Shown: one piece after another, positions 54,151 to 62,394 of the stretch
Position numbering within the stretch: position 1 is the first letter of the stretch
How the letters are laid out: the number at the start of each line of letters is the position of its first letter
Origin: Woeseiaceae bacterium
GTDB taxonomy: Bacteria > Pseudomonadota > Gammaproteobacteria > Steroidobacterales > Woeseiaceae
Length of the DNA stretch: 64,000 nucleotides
Assembly (NCBI GenBank): GCA_028277185.1
Contig: JANQGQ010000009.1
Coordinates: 1 to 64,000 of the forward strand
Direction of reading: 5' to 3'
Notes under the pieces: generated by a model
Seen by the model: the letters and a program-made list of their open reading frames with translations, nothing else
The model's database searches: none
Told to the model about the DNA's origin: nothing
Program-made: the position numbers and the translations under genes

Positions 54151-55020
54151 ATGGCCTCACACTCCGACGACCGCTACTACGTCCCCCACGAAAGCCACTG
54201 GCCGGCCGTCGGCTCAGCCGGCCTGCTGTTCCTCATGGTGGGCGTATCCGTCTGGCTGAACGGCAGCACACCAGGCTTCTGGATCATGCTGGCCGGCGTC
54301 GCCGTGATCATCTACATGGTCGTCGGCTGGTTCGCGAACGTCATCAACGAAAGCGTCACCGGCATGTACAACGCGCAGGTCGACAAGTCGTTCCGCATGG
54401 GGATGATGTGGTTCATCTTCTCGGAGGTCATGTTCTTCCTGGCTTTCTTCGGCGCGCTGTTCTACGTCCGGACGATGGTGCTGCCCTGGCTCGGCGGCGA
54501 ATCGAATAACTTCTTTACCAATGCCGTGCTCTGGTCCGGCTTCGAGAACACCTGGCCCAGCAACGGCCCCGCCGGTGTCGGCGGCGACTTCCAGGTCATG
54601 GGACCGGTCGGCCTGCCGCTGATCAACACCGTCATCCTTCTGACCAGCAGCGTGACGATAACGGTCGCACATCATGCGCTGATCGCAGGGAAGCGTGGCG
54701 TACTAACGGCTTTCCTTGCCGCTACTTTCATACTGGGCTTCATCTTCATCGGCCTGCAGGCTTACGAGTACGTACACGCGTACAACGATCTCAACCTGCG
54801 CCTGACCTCGGGCATCTACGGCTCGACGTTCTTCATGCTGACCGGCTTTCACGGCCTGCACGTGACGCTTGGCGCCATCATGCTGCTCGTGATCTGGTTC
54901 AGGGTGTTGCGCGGTCACTTCACGAAGGAAAACCACTTCGCGTTCGAGGCGGTGGCCTGGTACTGGCACTTCGTCGACGTCGTCTGGGTCGGTCTCTACA
55001 TATTCGTCTACTGGCTCTGA
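54151..55020 (+). CDS. ctaE: Cytochrome c oxidase subunit III
   Basis: CtaE (289 aa) is the seven-helix subunit that stabilises subunit I and provides a proton-uptake antenna. It begins ASHSDDRYYVPHESHWPAVG and has FIFSEVMFFLAFFGALFY with the conserved Glu, VTITVAHHALI, FMLTGFHGLHVTLG, and the C-terminal WYWHFVDVVWVGLYIFVYW. The insert between helices (SGFENTWPSNGP) is the long form seen in gammaproteobacteria. Convergent with the DUF2909 gene. Confidence 0.97.
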   Translation: MASHSDDRYYVPHESHWPAVGSAGLLFLMVGVSVWLNGSTPGFWIMLAGVAVIIYMVVGWFANVINESVTGMYNAQVDKSFRMGMMWFIFSEVMFFLAFFGALFYVRTMVLPWLGGESNNFFTNAVLWSGFENTWPSNGPAGVGGDFQVMGPVGLPLINTVILLTSSVTITVAHHALIAGKRGVLTAFLAATFILGFIFIGLQAYEYVHAYNDLNLRLTSGIYGSTFFMLTGFHGLHVTLGAIMLLVIWFRVLRGHFTKENHFAFEAVAWYWHFVDVVWVGLYIFVYWL

Positions 55021-55058
55021 GCCGCGGGTCCGCAGCCGGCGCGGCGTCGGCGCGCCAG

Positions 55059-55253
55059 CTAGTCGATGGGGATGAAACCCAGGAAGTAGGCGCTCACGAG
55101 GAACGCGACCAGCAAGATCGACAGGGCGACGCGAATCTTCAGCGCCGTCAGCACGCGCGTGGAGCCATGGTCGTCCTGACGGGTCAGGAAGAACAGGCCG
55201 GACATCAGGCTGCCGATGATTGCCGCCAGCATGACGAGTACGATGATTTTCAT
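55059..55253 (-). CDS. Twin-transmembrane protein (DUF2909 type)
   Basis: A 64-residue protein with two membrane helices (KIIVLVMLAAIIGSLMSGLF and LSILLVAFLVSAYFLGFIPI) joined by a short loop with LTRQDDHGSTRVLTALKIRV. This is the DUF2909 pattern found in proteobacterial oxidase clusters. Its ATG at 55253 overlaps the divergent SURF1 ATG at 55252 in the sequence CATG. Lying antisense to the rest of the cluster, it must use its own promoter within the SURF1 gene. Function unknown; a link to oxidase biogenesis is positional. Confidence 0.87.
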   Translation of the reverse strand: MKIIVLVMLAAIIGSLMSGLFFLTRQDDHGSTRVLTALKIRVALSILLVAFLVSAYFLGFIPID

Positions 55254-56004
55254 GTCAGCACCCGGACGTATTTCCGACGACGAGTATAGCGTGACCGAGA
55301 CCGCAAAACCCCGACGATCCAACGTGCTGCCTTACGTCGTCGGCGCGGGCGTTACGGTTCTCATGCTCAGCGCGGGCTTCTGGCAGTTGGAGCGCGCGGC
55401 GGAGAAGCGCGCGGAACGCGAAGCGTTCGCCGCCGCGGGCACTCATCGCCTCTATGCCCAAGGCGACACGGTACTGCCCTATCAGCCGCTGGAACTCAGG
55501 GGTACGTGGCTCGAGGGCCGGGACATTCTGCTCGACAACATCATCGTCCGGAGCCGCGTCGGCCACTACGTGCTGACGCCGCTGGTCACGGGGTCGGAGG
55601 AGCCGCTCGTGCTCGTGAACCGGGGTTTCGTCGTCGCGGAAGGCGACAGCACGACCGCAGAGGCACTGACGCCCGAAACGTCAGTGCGGCGCGTCCGCGG
55701 CCGGGCGGGACGCCTGCCGCGCGCCGGCTACCGCATGGGCGAGGCGATCCTCGATCCGGCGGCCTGGCCGCTCAAGGCGCTGTATCCGGACTACGGCGAT
55801 ATCGAAGCGGCGCTCGGATCCAGCGTGCTGCCCTTCGTGCTGCTGCTCGACGCGGACGAGCCGAACGGCTTCGAACGCGACTGGCAGCCGGGCGGCATGA
55901 CGCCGGCGCGGCATACGGGCTACGCCGTGCAGTGGTTTCTGATGGCGCTCGTGCTCGCGGGCCTCATGGTCTGGCATGCGCGCAAACGGAGTTTCGATGA
56001 CTGA
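55252..56004 (+). CDS. SURF1-family oxidase assembly protein
   Basis: A 250-residue SURF1/Shy1 protein needed for heme insertion into subunit I. Two membrane helices, one near the N terminus (VLPYVVGAGVTVLMLSAGFW, QLERA following) and one at the C terminus (AVQWFLMALVLAGLMVW). Between them are the signature RGTWLEGRDILLDN, LVNRGFVV, and YAVQWF. The ATG at 55252 overlaps the DUF2909 start; GTG at 55288 (TETAKPRRSNVLPYVVG) is an alternative start. The next gene overlaps its end. Confidence 0.92.
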   Translation: MSAPGRISDDEYSVTETAKPRRSNVLPYVVGAGVTVLMLSAGFWQLERAAEKRAEREAFAAAGTHRLYAQGDTVLPYQPLELRGTWLEGRDILLDNIIVRSRVGHYVLTPLVTGSEEPLVLVNRGFVVAEGDSTTAEALTPETSVRRVRGRAGRLPRAGYRMGEAILDPAAWPLKALYPDYGDIEAALGSSVLPFVLLLDADEPNGFERDWQPGGMTPARHTGYAVQWFLMALVLAGLMVWHARKRSFDD

Positions 56005-56590
56005 GACGACGACAGGCAACGAACACAAGCCGCGCGGACAACTGCAGCTTGCGCTGATCGCGGCGATCTTCCTGGGCCCCCTGGCCGTTGCTACGTGGCT
56101 CTACTACGGCGGCGACAGCCTGCAGCCCGAGGGGCGGGCGAACCACGGTATCCTGCTCGAACCCATCACGAACCTGCCCGAGGCCCTGCCGGGCTCCGCG
56201 TTCGCCGCACCCGCCGAGGAGAAGCACTGGCAACTGATCTACGCCAACACGGCGGCCTGCGACGACGCCTGCCGCAACGGCCTGTACACGATCCGGCAAA
56301 TCCGGCTGATGCTCGGCCGGGAAATGGACCGCGTGGAGCGGGTTTTCTTGCACGGAGACGCGCCGCTCGATACCCTTTTTCTTGCTCAGGAACACGAGGG
56401 GCTGGTGACGCTAGGGGACGCGTCGCTGGCGGAGTTCCTCGAGGGCAAACTGCCCGCGGGAACGCCCGGCAACGGCTACTACCTGGTCGATCCGCTTGGC
56501 AACCTGGTCCTGTACTTCCCACCGAGTATCAAACCGAGAGACATGGTCAGCGACCTGAAACGGCTGCTGCGCCTGTCGAGCATCGGCTAG
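55997..56590 (+). CDS. Membrane-anchored CxxxC thioredoxin-like protein, Sco-like
   Basis: A 197-residue protein with one N-terminal helix (LALIAAIFLGPLAVATWLYY) and a periplasmic domain that looks thioredoxin-like: HWQLIYANTAACDDACRNGL with a CxxxC pair, a central IRLMLGREMDRVERVFLHG and a C-terminal YLVDPLGNLVLYFPP that resembles the Sco cis-Pro/His region. The CxxxC spacing matches the copper site of Sco1/SenC, but the usual downstream His is not evident. Such proteins sit between SURF1 and ctaA/ctaB in gammaproteobacteria. A copper chaperone or CuA disulfide reductase role is inferred. The ATG overlaps the SURF1 stop by eight bases. Confidence 0.82.
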   Translation: MTETTTGNEHKPRGQLQLALIAAIFLGPLAVATWLYYGGDSLQPEGRANHGILLEPITNLPEALPGSAFAAPAEEKHWQLIYANTAACDDACRNGLYTIRQIRLMLGREMDRVERVFLHGDAPLDTLFLAQEHEGLVTLGDASLAEFLEGKLPAGTPGNGYYLVDPLGNLVLYFPPSIKPRDMVSDLKRLLRLSSIG

Positions 56591-56621
56591 ACAGCCGAGC
56601 ACCGAGGATAAGAGAGACAAC

Positions 56622-57536
56622 GTGAGCACCAACGTCGAACTGCGCTACGCCGACTGGCGCGACTACTACGAGCTGACCAAGCCGAAGGTCGTGATGCTGA
56701 TCGTCTTCACGGCGGTCGTCGGGATGTTTTTATCGGTCCCGGGCTTGCCCGGCATCGACGCCCTGCTGTTCGGTACGCTGGGCATCGGCCTCGCCGCCTC
56801 CTCCGCCGCGGTGTTCAACCACGTCCTCGACGCGCGCATCGACATCCACATGCTGCGCACGAAATCCCGGCCGCTGCCGGAAGGGCGCCTTAGCGAGACG
56901 AAAGCTCTGCAATTCGCAAGCGTCCTGGGCGTCGTGTCGATGCTGATCCTTTGGTTCCTGGTGAATCCGCTGACCGCCGTGCTGACCTTCGGCTCGCTGA
57001 TCGGCTACGCCGTCGTCTATACGGTGTTCCTGAAGCGTGCGACGCCGCAGAACATCGTCATCGGCGGCGCCGCGGGCGCCGCGCCACCGGTTCTCGGCTG
57101 GGCTGCCGTTACGGGTCAGCTACACAGCGACGCGCTGCTCCTGTTCCTGATCATCTTCGTCTGGACGCCGCCGCATTTCTGGGCGCTGGCAATTGCCCGC
57201 AAGGACGAATACGCGAAAGTCGGCATCCCGATGCTGCCGGTGACGCACGGCGAAGCCTTCACGCGGCTAAACATCCTGCTCTATACGATCCTGTTGCTCG
57301 TGATCTCGATCATGCCGTACCTGACGGGCATGAGCGGACTGATCTACCTCGTGACGGCGCTCGGCACGGGTGGCTGGTTTCTCTGGCTGACCGTCGAGAT
57401 GTACCGCCGCCCGGAAGACACGAAGCTGCCGATGCGCACGTTCAGCTATTCGATCACCTACCTGGCGGCGTTGTTCGCCGCGTTCCTGATCGATCACTAT
57501 CTGACGATTCGCCTGAGCTTCGAGATCGTCAGCTAG
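56622..57536 (+). CDS. ctaB: Protoheme IX farnesyltransferase (heme O synthase)
   Basis: CtaB (304 aa) farnesylates heme b to heme o. The UbiA-superfamily motif is SSAAVFNHVLDARIDIHMLR with TKSRPLPEGRLSE; the second is TPPHFWALAIARKDEYAKVG with MLPV. About nine helices are expected. Heme o must then be oxidised to heme a by CtaA for an aa3 oxidase, but no ctaA lies between the CxxxC gene and ctaB, where it usually sits. Last gene of the oxidase cluster, convergent with the GNAT gene. Confidence 0.97.
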   Translation: MSTNVELRYADWRDYYELTKPKVVMLIVFTAVVGMFLSVPGLPGIDALLFGTLGIGLAASSAAVFNHVLDARIDIHMLRTKSRPLPEGRLSETKALQFASVLGVVSMLILWFLVNPLTAVLTFGSLIGYAVVYTVFLKRATPQNIVIGGAAGAAPPVLGWAAVTGQLHSDALLLFLIIFVWTPPHFWALAIARKDEYAKVGIPMLPVTHGEAFTRLNILLYTILLLVISIMPYLTGMSGLIYLVTALGTGGWFLWLTVEMYRRPEDTKLPMRTFSYSITYLAALFAAFLIDHYLTIRLSFEIVS

Positions 57537-57548
57537 TCCCGTATCCGG

Positions 57549-58088
57549 CTATTTCAGCGGCTTCATCATGCGCCTCTCCCAACCGAACCAACCCTTGGGA
57601 TAACGGCCCTGATCGATCCAGCCCGCTTTGGCGTATGACCTGATCGCGGCCCGATTCGACTCGTCGACCGACAGGACGAGGCGCTTCCGGTCGGGCCAGT
57701 TGCTCCTTACCCACGACGGGAGCATCACGAGCGTAGTCGTTCCGATTCCCCGCCCCTGATACTCCTCGCCGACTCTGAGCGCGGTAGCGATCGCCGCATC
57801 GCCCGGAACCCAAGCCGGGGCGCTGCCGCCTCTCTTCACCAGCAGAAAGCCGACTACCGCCGTTCCGGCGAGTATCGCGACGCCGACGATGGCGGAGCCG
57901 TCGTCGGCCTCACAGTGCGCGATGGCGGCGTCGATCGTGCCTGCAAAATCGACCTGATCCTTCCTTATCGACAACGCACGCACCGCGTCCCGCTGGTCCG
58001 GCGACAACCTGCGCCAGTCTTCGAGGCGCAGGTCTCCTGCCGTATGGCCGACGCCGGAGACTGCCGCCCCACCGTATACGCCGGTCAC
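57549..58088 (-). CDS. GNAT-family N-acetyltransferase
   Basis: A 179-residue acetyltransferase. The acetyl-CoA binding segment reads ALRVGEEYQGRGIGTTTLVM (Q/RxxGxG/A motif), followed by NRAAIRSYAKAGWIDQGRY, typical of motif B. The N-terminal part (LSPDQRDAVRALSIRKDQVD) and AIVGVAILAGTAVVGFLLVKR match the GNAT core. The acceptor substrate cannot be predicted. Four bases downstream of the DUF2267 gene on the same strand, probably cotranscribed. Confidence 0.87.
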   Translation of the reverse strand: MTGVYGGAAVSGVGHTAGDLRLEDWRRLSPDQRDAVRALSIRKDQVDFAGTIDAAIAHCEADDGSAIVGVAILAGTAVVGFLLVKRGGSAPAWVPGDAAIATALRVGEEYQGRGIGTTTLVMLPSWVRSNWPDRKRLVLSVDESNRAAIRSYAKAGWIDQGRYPKGWFGWERRMMKPLK

Positions 58089-58091
58089 GGA

Positions 58092-58511
58092 CTATGACTC
58101 CCAGAAGGCCGCGGCTCCTTCGGGCAGGCCGGCGAGTAAGCGGTCGAAGGTTTCCTCGTCCACGTACCGCCTTAGCGTTCGGGCGACGTCCCCGATAGCG
58201 GTATCCGGAGCGAAGTTGTGCGCCGCCCTGAGAGACCGGACCTCTTCAGTCATCCCGGCGCGGTCGCCAAACTTCCGTTTCGGCTCGTCGACATCCCAAT
58301 CGGCCACGAACAGCGCCCGCACGAGCGGCGGCAATACCGCCGCGAAGCGGATCGCGTCAGCGACATCGAGCCGGCGGCGAAAAACCTGAAGCACGCCCTG
58401 CAGCATCGTATAGGCCTGATGGGTGCTGCCGAGACCGGCCGCATCCCGGGCCTCGACGAGCAGACTGTAGAACCGGTCGGAGGCGCGGGCGTACTCGGAG
58501 GGCACCGGCAC
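58092..58511 (-). CDS. DUF2267-like helical protein
   Basis: A 139-residue helical protein. FYSLLVEARDAAGL and QAYTMLQGVLQVFRRRLDVA, then AIRFAAVLPPLVRALFVADW, followed by VARTLRRYVDEETFDRLLAG and LPEGAAAFWES, give the two-helix-hairpin repeat of DUF2267 (a pair of similar halves). Function unknown. The start is GTG at 58511, sharing a base with an upstream stop codon (TAGTG), with GGAG nine bases upstream. Confidence 0.75.
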   Translation of the reverse strand: MPVPSEYARASDRFYSLLVEARDAAGLGSTHQAYTMLQGVLQVFRRRLDVADAIRFAAVLPPLVRALFVADWDVDEPKRKFGDRAGMTEEVRSLRAAHNFAPDTAIGDVARTLRRYVDEETFDRLLAGLPEGAAAFWES

Positions 58512-58624
58512 TAGGAGCCGCTCCGGCTCGAGGGATCGCCGGCTTCGCGCGCCGGTATCGAGGACTCGAGCCTGTCGCTCCCGACCGCTTTACCGTGCTT
58601 CTGCAGATAAATCCGATTCAACAT
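58511..58624 (-). CDS. Possible 37-residue ORF coupled to the DUF2267 gene
   Basis: ATG at 58624 opens a frame of 37 codons (MLNRIYLQKHGKAVGSDRLE at the start) that ends in a TAG overlapping the GTG of the next gene. The TAGTG junction resembles that of trpE-trpG and suggests coupling. There is no good ribosome site and no recognisable domain, so it may be chance. Confidence 0.3.
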   Translation of the reverse strand: MLNRIYLQKHGKAVGSDRLESSIPAREAGDPSSRSGS

Positions 58625-58681
58625 GATCGACCCGGAGAAACAGGCGTAGATTCCGCTTCAAAAAAAGGCGAAGCACTGTCG

Positions 58682-59986
58682 TCATCGATTGTCGGTGACA
58701 ACGACGCCTTCCTTCAACACCAGTGCAATCGCGCGCTCCGGCACCTCGATCACCGAGATATCCTCGAGCGGGTTCTCGTTAAACAAAACCAGGTCCGCCA
58801 GCCAGCCCTCGCGAATCTCGCCGAACGGCCCGTGACGGTTGAGTTTACCCGCCATGCGGATCACTTCGGCGCTCTCCGACGTCGCCTGACGCAGCACTTC
58901 GGCGGGCGTCCAGTACCGGGCGCGCTCGGTGAATTCCTGCGGCAGCCGCTTGTACGCACTGCTGATGAGGTCGGTGCCGAAACCGGTCGTGATGTCGTAC
59001 TTCTTGATGAGCCGGATCAGGTTTTCCTGACCCTCGAGCACCAGCGCGGCCTTCTCGCGATTTCTGTCGGTGAGACCCGGCATCTCCGCAAGCGAGCGGA
59101 AGATGACGAGCTGCGTGCTGATCACGACATCGTTGTCCTTGACCAGCTTCGCGGTCGCGTCGTCGATCAGAAGACCGTGCTCGATGCAGCGCACGCCGTT
59201 CTCAACCAGCCGGGTCACCGCCTCGGACGTGTAGGCGTGCGCGAGCACGTAGGTGTCCCAGTCGCTGGCCGCCTGCACGGCCGCACGGATTTCGGCCGGC
59301 GACGGCTGCAGCGTGTGGATCGGATCGAAATCCGACATCACGCCGCCCCCGCCCATGATCTTGATCTGCGTCGCGCCGTACTTGAGGTTTTCGCGCACGG
59401 CGGCGAGCGTCCGGGCGACGCCGTCGACAATCACCGCGGAGCCGCCGCCAATGTAAGGTGAGCGGCCTTCGAGCACGGGGTGCGGCTCGTGGATTTCGCG
59501 CCAGTCGCCGTGACCCGCCGTTTGCGAAATGACGGCTCCGGACGGAAACAGCCGCGGTCCTTCGAGCTCGCCGCTTTCGAACGCGCGGGCCAGCGCCGGC
59601 GGCGCGCCGCCCGCGTCGCGCAGCGTCGTAAAGCCGTGGTCGAGATAAAAGCGCGCCACCTTGGCCGCGAACGCGCCCTGCACTACGGGATGGCGGCTCT
59701 CGAGACCGACCGGAACGTGACCCGCGATGTGCGTGTGCAGATCGATGAAGCCCGGCGTGAGGACGCGCCCCGCAGCTTCGATGCGCGTGCCGCCGGCGGG
59801 CAGCGGAATCGGGTCTTCCGACACGGCCCTGATCAACCCGTCCTCGACGAGCACGTGGCCGTCGCGCAGCCGGTCCCCGGTGCCGTCGAAGATGCGCACG
59901 TTTTCCAGCAGGAGGGTGTCGGCGACCGCGGGAGGCTGCACCGGCAGCCAGCAGATGAATAACAGACAGAGTAGCGGGCGGTGCAT
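58682..59986 (-). CDS. Exported metal-dependent amidohydrolase
   Basis: A 434-residue amidohydrolase-superfamily protein with a signal peptide (HRPLLCLLFICWLPVQPPAV). Metal and catalytic residues are in GFIDLHTHIAGH (HxH), GATQIKIMGGGG (bridging carboxy-Lys), LAHAYTSEAV (His), CIEHGLLI (His) and TGFGTDLI (Asp). Binuclear-metal relatives include Xaa-Pro dipeptidases and imidazolonepropionase-like enzymes that act on periplasmic dipeptides. The ATG at 59986 has AAGGAG six bases upstream. Possibly followed by the small DUF2267 unit on the same strand. Confidence 0.9.
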   Translation of the reverse strand: MHRPLLCLLFICWLPVQPPAVADTLLLENVRIFDGTGDRLRDGHVLVEDGLIRAVSEDPIPLPAGGTRIEAAGRVLTPGFIDLHTHIAGHVPVGLESRHPVVQGAFAAKVARFYLDHGFTTLRDAGGAPPALARAFESGELEGPRLFPSGAVISQTAGHGDWREIHEPHPVLEGRSPYIGGGSAVIVDGVARTLAAVRENLKYGATQIKIMGGGGVMSDFDPIHTLQPSPAEIRAAVQAASDWDTYVLAHAYTSEAVTRLVENGVRCIEHGLLIDDATAKLVKDNDVVISTQLVIFRSLAEMPGLTDRNREKAALVLEGQENLIRLIKKYDITTGFGTDLISSAYKRLPQEFTERARYWTPAEVLRQATSESAEVIRMAGKLNRHGPFGEIREGWLADLVLFNENPLEDISVIEVPERAIALVLKEGVVVTDNR

Positions 59987-60142
59987 GGAATCTCCTTCGG
60001 CGACGGGAATCCCGACGCCAGCGCCATAGTGGCAAACGCGCCCGGCATGCTCAATCGCAGAATGCGGACTGAGTCCTTGCAGTCCGCGCAATCGATGCTT
60101 CAAGCTGTTGCCAGATTTTGCATCCGACGCAGAGGATTCCCC

Positions 60143-60559
60143 ATGCAGGCTTTGGCAGGCACCCGGATCGCAGCCGCGGTTCTCGCGCTGTTCACAGGCA
60201 CCACTGTGGCGCTGGCCCAGGAGGATCTCGACGATCTGGAGGTCACGATGGAGGTCGTGGACAACGTCGTCGAACTCGAAAGCGCTATCGGCCGACTGCG
60301 CGGCCCTGGGGAACGCGGCGATTTCAGCGCCGACGCCGAAGGCGCCGCCGACGCGGTGCTGGAGGTCCCGGCGGCCGTGGAGGCCGCGGCAGCAGCCCGC
60401 GGCCTGGATAACGAAGGCCGCGACGCCTTCGCGGACGACGGCCTGGGAGAATTGAGCGACGCCGCCTTCGAGGCGCAGGACGACTTCGAGGAAGGCGAAG
60501 ACGTGGACGAGGATCAGTTCGACGAGCTGCCGGAACCCATGCCCGATCCGGTGCCCTAG
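60143..60559 (+). CDS. Very acidic exported protein, function unknown
   Basis: A 138-residue protein with a signal peptide (MQALAGTRIAAAVLALFTGT, cleavage after ALAQ). The mature chain is dominated by Asp and Glu, with alternating short motifs such as DLEVTMEVVDNVVELESAIG, and a C-terminal run EDVDEDQFDELPEPMPDPVP. It lacks Cys and Trp. ATG at 60143 has AGAGG seven bases upstream. I do not recognise a family; calcium binding or a low-complexity periplasmic role is possible. It lies 113 bases before the TPR/barrel gene. Confidence 0.8.
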   Translation: MQALAGTRIAAAVLALFTGTTVALAQEDLDDLEVTMEVVDNVVELESAIGRLRGPGERGDFSADAEGAADAVLEVPAAVEAAAAARGLDNEGRDAFADDGLGELSDAAFEAQDDFEEGEDVDEDQFDELPEPMPDPVP

Positions 60560-60672
60560 AAGCCGCCGCAAAACCGTTCCCGTCACAAAGCGTTTTCTTG
60601 CGCTGTTTCATAGTTTTGACGCAGGAATTGCGTCATCGTCCGACGCTACATAACGCGACTGCCGTCCCTCCG

Positions 60673-62355
60673 ATGCAGAAACGATCCAGAGTCCAGATAG
60701 CCGCCATCTGCGGGCCCCGGATGCCGAGACGACCTCGGGTCCGGATACCCGCCGCCTGCCTGACGGCGCTGCTGGCGTTTACCGCGCTGAGCCTGCCGAC
60801 GGGCGCGGCGGCGATGACGGCGGGCGAAGCGTTCGCCGACGGCAACCGCCTGTTCCGCGACGATCTCTACTGGGCCGCGCTGCTGCGCTATCGGCAAGCC
60901 CAGGACGCCGGGATGAGCACGCCGGCGCTGGCCTACAACATGGGCGTCGCTCACTACCGCGCCGGACAGCATCTGCGGGCGCGGGAAGCGTTGCTCGAGG
61001 CAGTAACCGACCCGGGTTTTCAGGCCGCAGCGCAGTACAACCTGGGCCTCAATGCCAATGCGCTGGGCGAAACCGAGGAGGCGCTCCGCTGGTTTCGGCT
61101 GGCCCGCGACCAGCAGTCGCAGCCGCGGCTTGCCGACTACGCCGCGGTCGCTATCGCCCGGATCCGGGCTGCGCGTACGGAAGAACAGGAAGCGATCGTC
61201 GAGCGCGCGGCCGAAGTCGAGAGAACCCGCAAGTTCGCGAATCTGCTGTTGAGCGCCCAGGTCGGTTTCGGTACGGACGACAACGCTTTCCGTACGCCCA
61301 GTGAGGCGTACACCGATCTCGCCGACCCCGACGAGCCGCTCGTCACCCCGGTGGTCCAAAGCGGCTCCTTCGTGCCGGTCAGCCTCAACGCGAAATACCT
61401 GATCAATGCGCTGGAGCACGAAGGCTTCTTTCTGGCCTACCGCCTCGGCGGCCGTATCTATCAGGACGAGGAGCTCGGGAACGCCGACGAGTTCGTGCAC
61501 GAAGGCAGCTTCGGCAGCGAATTCAGACGGACGACGGAAAGGCACACGCGGGAAGTCTATTCGGCCTTCCGCTTCGCCCAGAACGACCGCACCTATTTCG
61601 ATCCGGACGACGGCCTCGAGCGCGAGATCGAGGACGAAGTCGACGGCGACGTTGCGATCGGCGAGCGGCTCAACTACACGCGCTACGGGCCGGAGCTGAC
61701 GCTGCGGCAGACGGGCGAGCGCTTCACGTTCGCGCTCGAGATCAAGGGGCAGCTCTGGGACTACGAGGATGTCGAGGTCGTGCCCTCCTACGATCACGAG
61801 TACTTTCTCTTTCACGGCAGCATGCAGTACCGCTTCTCGCCCGCTTCGATGATCATGCTGGAAGCCGCGCGCTCCAGCCGCCGCTTCACCAACCGCCCGT
61901 CGTTCGATCTCGACGGCAATCAGTTCATCACCAACGCCGAGCTGCGTTACGACTATCTGGATTTCGGCATCACGGCGCGGCAGCGGGTGACGAAGAGCCT
62001 GTGGTTCGGCCTCGGCTACACCCTCACCGACCGGACCGATCGCTTCGTGGGCTATAACGACTACACGCGCGATGCGTTCAGGGCGGAGATCCAGTTCACG
62101 CCGGGTGCGCGCTTTAGCGTCGAATTGCTGGCGCTGTATCGTCTGTTCGACTATCCCAACGCCTTCGCTTTCCACAACCCGACAGCGAATCCCAGGACTC
62201 AGGAAGACATCTACGGGACGCTGGCGCTGAGCTACCGGCTGACGCGGGGCCTGAGCCTCGTCGCCGAAGGCCGGTACCGCGAGGTCGCCTCGAACGACAC
62301 GCGCATCGAGTACGAGCGGACGCAGTTCATAGTGGGCGTACGCTGGCAGCCCTGA
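60673..62355 (+). CDS. TPR-containing outer-membrane beta-barrel protein
   Basis: A 560-residue exported protein: signal peptide in PRRPRVRIPAACLTALLAFT, then TPR-like helices about 55-170 (WAALLRYRQAQDAGMSTPAL, AYNMGVAHYRAGQHLRAREA, AQYNLGLNANALGETEEALR). From about 200 to the end come alternating aromatic strands (AQVGFGTDDNAFR, FLAYRLGGRIYQDEEL, SAFRFAQNDRTYFDPDD) closing with TQFIVGVRWQP, typical of an outer-membrane barrel. The architecture is reminiscent of surface lipoprotein assembly modifiers, but homology is not established. Starts at 60673 or 60721 are both possible; no ribosome site decides. Confidence 0.8.
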   Translation: MQKRSRVQIAAICGPRMPRRPRVRIPAACLTALLAFTALSLPTGAAAMTAGEAFADGNRLFRDDLYWAALLRYRQAQDAGMSTPALAYNMGVAHYRAGQHLRAREALLEAVTDPGFQAAAQYNLGLNANALGETEEALRWFRLARDQQSQPRLADYAAVAIARIRAARTEEQEAIVERAAEVERTRKFANLLLSAQVGFGTDDNAFRTPSEAYTDLADPDEPLVTPVVQSGSFVPVSLNAKYLINALEHEGFFLAYRLGGRIYQDEELGNADEFVHEGSFGSEFRRTTERHTREVYSAFRFAQNDRTYFDPDDGLEREIEDEVDGDVAIGERLNYTRYGPELTLRQTGERFTFALEIKGQLWDYEDVEVVPSYDHEYFLFHGSMQYRFSPASMIMLEAARSSRRFTNRPSFDLDGNQFITNAELRYDYLDFGITARQRVTKSLWFGLGYTLTDRTDRFVGYNDYTRDAFRAEIQFTPGARFSVELLALYRLFDYPNAFAFHNPTANPRTQEDIYGTLALSYRLTRGLSLVAEGRYREVASNDTRIEYERTQFIVGVRWQP

Positions 62356-62394
62356 GACTGTTAACATGACGCGTTTTGCGGCCATGTCCGTCCC

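Noticed and set aside
58650..58672. T-rich hairpin GCTTC/GAAGC after the amidohydrolase gene as a terminator
   Set aside because: The T run lies in the loop rather than after the stem, so it does not fit an intrinsic terminator.
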